From contig JALLPB010001825.1 in NCBI GenBank assembly GCA_036939975.1, positions 1-13,641 on the forward strand: DNA of 13,641 nucleotides, written 5' to 3'. Origin of the DNA: Cyclostephanos tholiformis (lineage: Eukaryota > Bacillariophyta > Thalassiosirophyceae > Thalassiosirales > Thalassiosiraceae). The notes under the pieces are model-generated. The model had not been told where the DNA came from. It did not search any database and saw only the letters and a program-made list of their open reading frames with translations. A program made the translations under genes and the position numbers. Shown in pieces: positions 9,003 to 13,641 of this stretch (positions are counted from its first letter, which is position 1; every line of letters starts with the position of its first letter).

Positions 9003-9147
9003 GAGTTAGTGAAGTTTAAGTTAGCAACTTTTTTAAAAATCAAGAGTTAGTCAAGTTCAAGTTAGCCGCTTTGCAAAAAATCAAAAGTTGGCAAAGTTCA
9101 AGTTAGCAATTTTTTCAAAATCAAAAGTAAGCAGAGTTACAGTTAGG
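9003..9147 (+). repeat. Right subterminal repeat array, same orientation as the left one
   Basis: Units start at 9003, 9044 and 9085 and match the left array unit by unit, in the same order and the same orientation, including the changed third unit (AAGTTGGCAAAGTTC) and the closing AGCAGAGTTA. Further degenerate AGTTAG copies lie at 8940-9000 and 9148-9190. The two arrays are direct repeats lying inside inverted termini. Confidence 0.85.
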
Positions 9148-9188
9148 CAAAAAGTGTCTAACTCTAGAGTCAAGTTAGAAGTTAGACT

Positions 9189-9207
9189 AACTTTTTTCTA
9201 TCTCTGG
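9189..9207 (-). repeat. Right terminal inverted repeat of the hAT element
   Basis: AACTTTTTTCTATCTCTGG on the plus strand, the perfect reverse complement of the left end. The next bases outside (TGATTGAC) do not repeat the bases outside the left end. Confidence 0.92.
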
Positions 9208-9375
9208 TGATTGACAGTTGGGGCCATAGAGGAGAACAAAAAGTTGTATTGGTCTGTTGGCGCATTGTGTATTGGTGTATTGGTAATGTCTGGAAAAGGG
9301 CTTTTTTGTTTCCATTTCTTAGGAATCCTACATATCTTATTGCATGTGTTTATGTAGTTCATGTTAGTACTTGCA
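9208..9375 (+). pseudogene. Probable 3' part of the same Harbinger-like transposase
   Basis: Directly after the right hAT end the plus strand reads LIDSWGHRGEQKV and then, further on, NVWKRAFLFPFLRNPTY and CVYVVHV. This resembles the tail of DDE_Tnp_4 proteins, which carry an Glu-Trp-Gly motif, a Leu/Pro-rich stretch and a final hydrophobic helix. Removing bases 4663-9207 (4545, a multiple of three) joins the two parts in frame and places WG about where it is expected. The residue before WG is Ser, not Glu, so the third catalytic acid appears lost, and the spacing to the Leu/Pro-rich part is longer than usual. The match is by eye and weak; a search of the joined frame against the family would decide it. 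Confidence 0.5.
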
Positions 9376-9649
9376 GCTGTCTAATACTGTGTGTGTGTTA
9401 ACTTGTCCTCCAACAGGAGAAGCCTTTTCCAATACTAAGGCTTGCCAAAGCCTACTGGATTTGCCCCCCCAACCAAGGAACTTGATTGCTAGGATTAAAG
9501 GGTGTGGTCTAAACACCAACCATGCTCCTCCTCCATAGGAGACCAGATGCACACAGGGGTGTTGCAGCAAAGATGCCACCTGCGTACCACAATCATCCAC
9601 AATCCTGCAGCCACAGTCAATGGAAATGAGGGCAAAAGGAATGGTCCAT
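9376..9649. other. Boundary zone between the Harbinger-like remnant and the LINE
   Basis: No gene is supported here. It should contain the right end of the Harbinger-like element and the 3' end of the minus-strand LINE. I could not find a poly-A tail, target duplication or inverted repeat that would fix either boundary. Confidence 0.4.
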
Positions 9650-11963
9650 CACTTGTCCGATCCAGTCGCAACCACAGCGCCCAAGTACATCTTTTGCTCC
9701 CACCACCAACGATGCGGCACAGCACCTTGCCTCCACTTGCCCTGCCTGCATTGGGGCGGGTGGCCACATACATGGCAATTGTGTGCCAACAAGTCTTGAT
9801 GTAATTGGCAACTGTGTGAAGCCGGCACTCTTCCAACACATCCTCTGACTTGGATATATCCACATGTTCCCTGGTCTGCAGCATGGCTTATGTTGCCATG
9901 CCATTCAGTTGGCAGTGCGAATGTGCAATCTCTCCAAGGGGGCAAGTGCCATTGGAGAGAGGACCCATGTCTCTCTGCCATAGTAGAGCAGCATAGCCCA
10001 TGTAGAACTTTGCCGTGACTCAGGGGGGAGTGTGCTCACTCCAAAGTACCAGGCCAACATAGGACCTTGTGGCACAAGCTTTGTGTATCTGGGCACCGAT
10101 TGCCTGGATGTTGTCATCATCTTGAGCAAGTAGGCATCCAAGATATCTCAAGACCTCCACTCATTCCAGCACATCACCATAGATCATAAACTGCTGATGG
10201 AGGGTGAGAGCCGATTGGACTGCTGCCTCCCGCTGCTGCTTCCTCTCCACCCCAACCTGGCACTCCCTCAAAGTGTAGTGCCGGGGGTAAAAGGGACCTA
10301 ACCTGCATGCCACACCAATGGCATCACTGGTATTTCTCTTTGAATGAGATCACCACCAAGTCCTGGGGATGAAAATCCTGGAAGTGGCAATGTAGGTTCA
10401 AGCTGTCATTAAGAACACCCTCACAGCGTGGGAAGGGGCAAGCCAGTTTGCCCCTCCGATGATGATTGAGGGTGTAAGTTGCAGGGGGGTGGTATTCCAG
10501 TAGTTCTTCAGGGATAACTTGCGCCTGGTAGATGTCGTGGACATCTGCAAGATGGCAACTGAGTGAACTTGCTAGCATGATCCGCCCACACTGGTGGCAT
10601 TCCACCTGTTTGGCATTCAATTTGGTGGCCAAGACATGGTCGCACATCATCCAGGGGTAGGAGTTGAACAGGAGTTGGGTCCTGATTCTGCCCGGTGTGC
10701 AGATCATGACTTGGGTCTTCTTTGTGTTGGCTAGAAGACCCACCAGCCCAAAGAGGTCAACAAGGATGGTCACGGCTTGCTCAAGAAACTTGGCATCCCA
10801 TGAGGCGAGATAAGCATTGTCAATGTAGAAGATTGCAAAGAAGATTTCAACAAGTTTGTCCAACTTGGCATCTTTGTAGTCGACCTGAGTCTTCAACATA
10901 CGTAACCACTCACATACAACAACATCAACCAGGATGTTGAACAACCTAGCAGATAGTGGATCACCCTGGATGACACCATGGCCAGCCTTAAAAGGTTGGC
11001 CATAGACATCTTGCCAGTAGGTCTGGATGAGCCTGACCAGCCGAGGGCCAGCTCCATACTGCTCCAGAAGAAGGAGGCAATGATCATGATCAACCGCATT
11101 GAAGGCTCTACAGAGGTCAAGCTCAAAATAGGCAAGCTGCTGGGCCAACTTGGCCTTGATGACAGCAGTGCCAGTTCCGCGGTGCTCACAACACTTGTGG
11201 AGGGTGTCATGCAGGTTGATCAATGCCAGCTGCAGATTGATGATCCACTCTAGCACCTTCCATATTGGCTCAAGGAGACCGATTCTGCAGAAGTCCCCAC
11301 CACCCTTTGGGATCAACACAATGATGATCCAATGAAGCTGGCGGGGAATTGTGCCGGTGGTCCAAACAGCCTGGACCAGCTGGACAAACAAATGCCAATT
11401 TTCCCCAGCAGTAGAATTGGTTGGCACATTGGAGTGTTCTTCCTTGTGGATGCCACAGAGCCATGCTTTCATGTGTTATGTGCGCATGCCAGAGGCACCA
11501 GGAGCTCAGCCATTTGATAATTGAGCCGCCACAGTATGAATTTTGCCATCGAATGGTGCATCATTGCAGATTGGGATGGGAGGAACATTGATGGGGAGGG
11601 GGTCCCCAGGGTATTGCCTCTGCCGGTAAAGATCCACCCGCTCGTCCATCTGACAAACCATAGTCTGGCGGCAGGGCTTTGCCTGCATCTCCATAGCAGT
11701 GCGATACCACCCCTTGAGGTGGAGGCCCTGCTGTGAACTCATCGCCTTCGATGCAATCACATGGTAGCGGAAACGAATTTTGGGTAGCGGTCATCGGTTA
11801 TTTTCGTCTCAGAGACGACACAACAACCAACTCCCATTTGGTGCAGGCCCTTCACCTTAGCCACCAGCCCAGCTCCGCGCGCGCACCTGATGTTCCAGGT
11901 TGCAACGGAAAAGGTCCCGCTACCCCCCGGCAGAGAGGGCACCAAATTAATCAACATCGGCAT
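9650..11963 (-). pseudogene. Decayed LINE retrotransposon: endonuclease start, reverse transcriptase, zinc fingers
   Basis: From 11963 down: an AP-endonuclease start (TFSVATWNIRC, then VSETKITDDRYPKF) cut after about 65 residues; a linker frame (PGDPLPINVPP); then reverse transcriptase from about 11505 (TTGTIPRQL, VLIPKGGGDF, ELDLCRAFNAVDHD, GVIQGDPLSARLFNIL, FYIDNAYLAS). Two C2H2 fingers follow (CHQCGRIMLASSLSCH near 10600-10535; CPFPRCEGVLNDSLNLHCH near 10440-10360), then CHWCGMQ, EVLRYLGCLLAQDDD, YYGRETWVLSPMALAPLERL, SEDVLEECRLHTVANYI and HRWWWEQ. Breaks: most of the endonuclease is missing; a frameshift lies near 11760 and more near 10290, 10040 and 9900-9700; in-frame stops lie at 11508-11506, 11478-11476, 10326-10324 and 10163-10161. 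The FD and YxDD motifs read FN and DN. Two short gaps inside the polymerase (before LDLCRAF and before YGQPF) look like in-frame deletions. Family function: target-primed reverse transcription in the nucleus. Confidence 0.88.
10324..11472 (-). pseudogene. Longest open segment of the LINE: reverse transcriptase plus two C2H2 fingers
   Basis: A 382-codon stretch without a stop, within the larger LINE remnant. It spans the polymerase fingers and palm and two C2H2 fingers, ending at a TGA where related elements would have Arg before the Cys of a further finger (KEKYQ, stop, CHWCGMQ). The first palm Asp of LDL is kept, but the catalytic YxDD reads YIDN, so the enzyme should be inactive even where the frame is open. 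It is not an independent gene: its first ATG is internal to the old frame (SGMR, TAA, HMKAWL). Confidence 0.85.
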
Positions 11964-12184
11964 GGGTTTTGAGTAATAAAAAAGATATTATCTTGAAAAT
12001 GACCATGGCCGAATTAATTAATTCAGCTCCCGCATGGTCACTACGCATGCGGCCGGACCACCACAAACCTCACATCCATGGCGAACAAGGGGGGAGTGTG
12101 CCAATAGGTGTATCCCAGTAGTAGGGTGAAGAAGCTTGTCGATTAGGCCACCATGGTGGTGGTGGCTGCAGCGTACGTAGCTAG
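11964..12184. other. Upstream flank of the LINE remnant
   Basis: No gene is supported. It may hold the leader of the LINE. It contains a 14-base palindrome GAATTAATTAATTC (12011-12024) between inverted copies of TGACCATG (12000-12007 and 12033-12040), and a palindrome CCACCATGGTGG near 12150. Confidence 0.45.
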
Positions 12185-12319
12185 GGTATGGGGCATCATC
12201 CCAAATGTAGCCAACCAATATTAAGAGACCAGCGGCACCCCAACCAATGCCCGCTGGACGTAGTTTTTAATGCACCCGCCCACCCTCCCTTGGATCATGG
12301 CATGACTCACAACCCATGA
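12185..12319 (+). pseudogene. Short fragment of an unidentified coding sequence (copy 1)
   Basis: The plus strand reads GMGHHPKCSQPILRDQRHPN, then QCPLDVVFNAPAHPPLDHGM and a TGA at 12317, after an upstream TAG. The middle 20 codons match the start of the larger remnant that follows from 12578, with mostly synonymous differences, so this is a truncated second copy of the same sequence. Product not recognised. Confidence 0.45.
12216..12276 (+). repeat. 61-base direct repeat, copy 1
   Basis: Matches 12600-12660 with four differences, no gaps. It is coding in the same plus-strand frame in both copies (ILRDQ, HPNQCPLDVVFNAP). Confidence 0.88.
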
Positions 12320-12357
12320 CTCGGCCATTACGAGGCATAAAGGTGGAGCTTTGCCTA

Positions 12358-12574
12358 CCGTATTCACTGGGGCATAAGCACCGCTTCCCGCCAAATTTCT
12401 TTTGCAGTTTGGTATGTAATGGTAGATAAAAATCAAAATTTTACACCCCTAGTGGATTCGTCATTAAATTCTGTGTTGGAATATGTTCTGTGATTTTTCA
12501 GGGGGGCATGTTTTGAGGAGATAAATCCAAAAACATTTCAGTGGGAAGTGGTGCTTATGCCCCGGTGAATACAG
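12358..12574. mobile_element. MITE, 217 bases, TA target duplication
   Basis: The left end CCGTATTCACTGGGGCATAA and the reverse complement of the right end CTGTATTCACCGGGGCATAA run on as a pair for about 33 bases with four mismatches. TA lies directly outside each end (12356-12357 and 12575-12576). There is no coding capacity. The short inverted-repeat element with TA duplication fits a Tc1/mariner-type MITE. It lies between the two copies of the 61-base repeat. Confidence 0.82.
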
Positions 12575-12577
12575 TAG

Positions 12578-13623
12578 TTAAGTCCCCCTTTTCTGCTATC
12601 AATATTAAGAGACCAGCAGCACCCCAACCAATGCCCATTGGACGTAGTTTTTAATGCACCATGGGCCGAGCCCCATGCATGCCACAAAGTGACCACAAGC
12701 GGTTGGCCCAATGCTTTGCTACATCGGACAAGTAGTGCCCCCCAAAGGGCAGTCAGCCTCCAAATTTTTGTTCGGTCGCTGGAATCCCTTGGAATCACCT
12801 TCCAAGTGCTGCATGAGGATTTTTTTGATTTGTACAACATAACCAGTGCTCCACGCTGCCCGTATACCACCCAGGTAATTCGGTTGGATGGAGGGGTGGA
12901 AGTCGCCGTTCTCTTAGTGGGGTATGTCGACGTTGGAGAGTGGGAAGATTCTACTGGATCCGATCCCGATGCCGATGGATGATTCTACCCTGAGAACGAG
13001 AACCCCCCAGCACAGCAGCACTCCCAGCATGGATCCACTGATGAGTCAGAAGACCCCTCAGTGGACTATCAGTCGGACAGCGACCGCAACCCACAAGGTT
13101 TTTATGGCTACGTGTCCAACAACAAGCCACATGACATTGTCTGTGCCAATACAAGTGGAATAAGTGACGAGTACCAAGCCACGAACAGCGAGAATTCGAG
13201 CACGGATCAACCATCATGACAGCACACACCAAGTTTGCGGACCTCTTTGATGATGCCTCGTGAGACCCATTCCTCGTCGAGGGGACGTACGATGCCTTTT
13301 TGGCCCCATTCAACATAGTCCCTGGAGTTGGGAACATGGCCCCTTGGCTGTCAGGCAGCAGGTCACAGCTGCGTCCTATCAGCGCCTACCTGTTGCCCTT
13401 CTCGTGATGATAGAAGGAGACTCATCCCCGTATTCCTGCCCTTTAGACGTGTATGTGCCAGAAGTTGTTCGTGTTTGAAGGAGAATTGGTGGAAACCCAA
13501 GGGTATTTAGTGGAGCTCCATGATGACCTCTTCAACCTCTTGCCCTGCATCATGGTGCCAGACGTAGGCCATGCCAGGGGACTGCTTGCTAAACCTATGT
13601 CTTACAAAGAAGTCGATGAATAG
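12578..13623 (+). pseudogene. Unidentified protein-coding remnant with stops and a frameshift
   Basis: After the MITE one frame runs from 12578 to a TGA at 12980-12982: ILRDQQHPNQCPLDVVFNAP, then RAVSLQIFVRSLESLGITF, QVLHEDFFDLYN, VIRLDGGVEVAVLLVGYVDV. It stays open past the TGA (FYPENENPPAQQHSQHGS, acidic and Ser-rich) to 13219. From 13216 the next frame continues with TIMTAHTKFADLFDD, a TGA at 13261-13263, then DPFLVEGTYDAFLAPFNIVP. After three stops near 13405 the same frame gives KLFVFEGELVETQGYLVELH and VPDVGHARGLLAKPMSYKEV, stop at 13621. The residues look like real protein, a folded part followed by an acidic linker, but I do not recognise the family. Decay is more likely than introns because no GT-AG pair resolves the stops; a gene with introns running out of the window is not excluded. 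Confidence 0.5.
12600..12660 (+). repeat. 61-base direct repeat, copy 2
   Basis: Second copy of the segment at 12216-12276, 384 bases downstream. Flanking sequence on both sides differs except for weak similarity after the repeat. Confidence 0.88.
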
Positions 13624-13641
13624 GTTGATAACTAATTATGG

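Larger units (their letters stand above)
4663..9207 (-). mobile_element. hAT-superfamily DNA transposon, about 4.5 kb
   Basis: Both ends carry the same 19 bases in inverted orientation (4663-4681 and 9189-9207), starting CCAGAGATAG. Taken from the second base this is CAGAG, in line with the CANNG ends of hAT elements. Inside lies a minus-strand gene whose product has the hAT catalytic region and C-terminal dimerisation domain. Subterminal repeats flank both ends. An 8-base target duplication, normal for hAT, is not visible: the flanks are TACACGTC and GTGATTGA with the CAGAG boundary, and TTACACGT and TGATTGAC if the outer C is included. The element lies inside the Harbinger-like transposase gene, in opposite orientation. 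One nonsense codon in the transposase suggests this copy is not autonomous. Confidence 0.88.

Noticed and set aside
9495..9904. Three overlapping open frames as separate small genes
   Set aside because: Each carries a different piece of the LINE C-terminus (VLEECRLHTVANYI, HRWWWEQ), so they are frameshifted parts of one element.
11506..11794. Open frames at 11506-11760 and 11561-11794 as independent genes
   Set aside because: The first is the linker before the reverse transcriptase, in frame with it apart from stops; the second has no motif and is a shadow frame.
12216..12660. The two 61-base repeats as target duplication or ends of an element carrying the MITE
   Set aside because: They are coding in both copies, the MITE has its own TA duplication, and the sequence between repeat and MITE differs on the two sides.
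1..13641. tRNA, rRNA, CRISPR arrays or bacterial operon signals
   Set aside because: No cloverleaf, rRNA core sequence or spaced repeat array was seen, and the spliced genes and polyadenylation signals point to a eukaryotic nuclear sequence.

Overview
The window looks like a piece of a eukaryotic nuclear genome, most likely a stramenopile and probably a diatom. The reasons are a long intronless F-box/SPRY gene full of triplet-repeat low complexity, short GT-AG introns of 71-89 bases, and a LINE-type retroelement with C2H2 fingers behind its reverse transcriptase, a layout I associate with diatom genomes. The assignment to diatoms is inference; nothing here is a species marker.

Layout. (1) 133-3132, minus strand: the only gene that looks intact, an F-box plus SPRY protein, GC-rich and built around GAC/GTC triplet repeats. 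(2) 3133-3683: AT-richer spacer without a supported gene. (3) 3684-4662 and 9208 to about 9375, plus strand: a broken PIF/Harbinger-like (DDE_Tnp_4 type) transposase gene, split by an insertion. (4) 4663-9207: the insertion, a 4.5 kb hAT DNA transposon with 19-base perfect terminal inverted repeats, subterminal repeat arrays in the same orientation at both ends, and a minus-strand transposase that can be assembled from four exons (1044 codons) with one in-frame TGA. (5) About 9650-11963, minus strand: a decayed, internally deleted LINE with endonuclease start, reverse transcriptase and zinc fingers. (6) 12185-13623, plus strand: remnants of an unidentified protein-coding sequence, with one 61-base coding segment present twice. 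A 217-base MITE with TA target duplication lies between the two copies.

The genes do not form a pathway. From about 3.4 kb onward the window is a nest of mobile elements next to one host gene. The interest lies in the order of insertion (hAT into Harbinger), in the nearly whole hAT transposase, and in a shared pattern of decay: most inactivating changes are transitions, several of them Arg CGA to TGA or Asp GAY to AAY at CpG sites, as expected if methylated transposon DNA is being deaminated.
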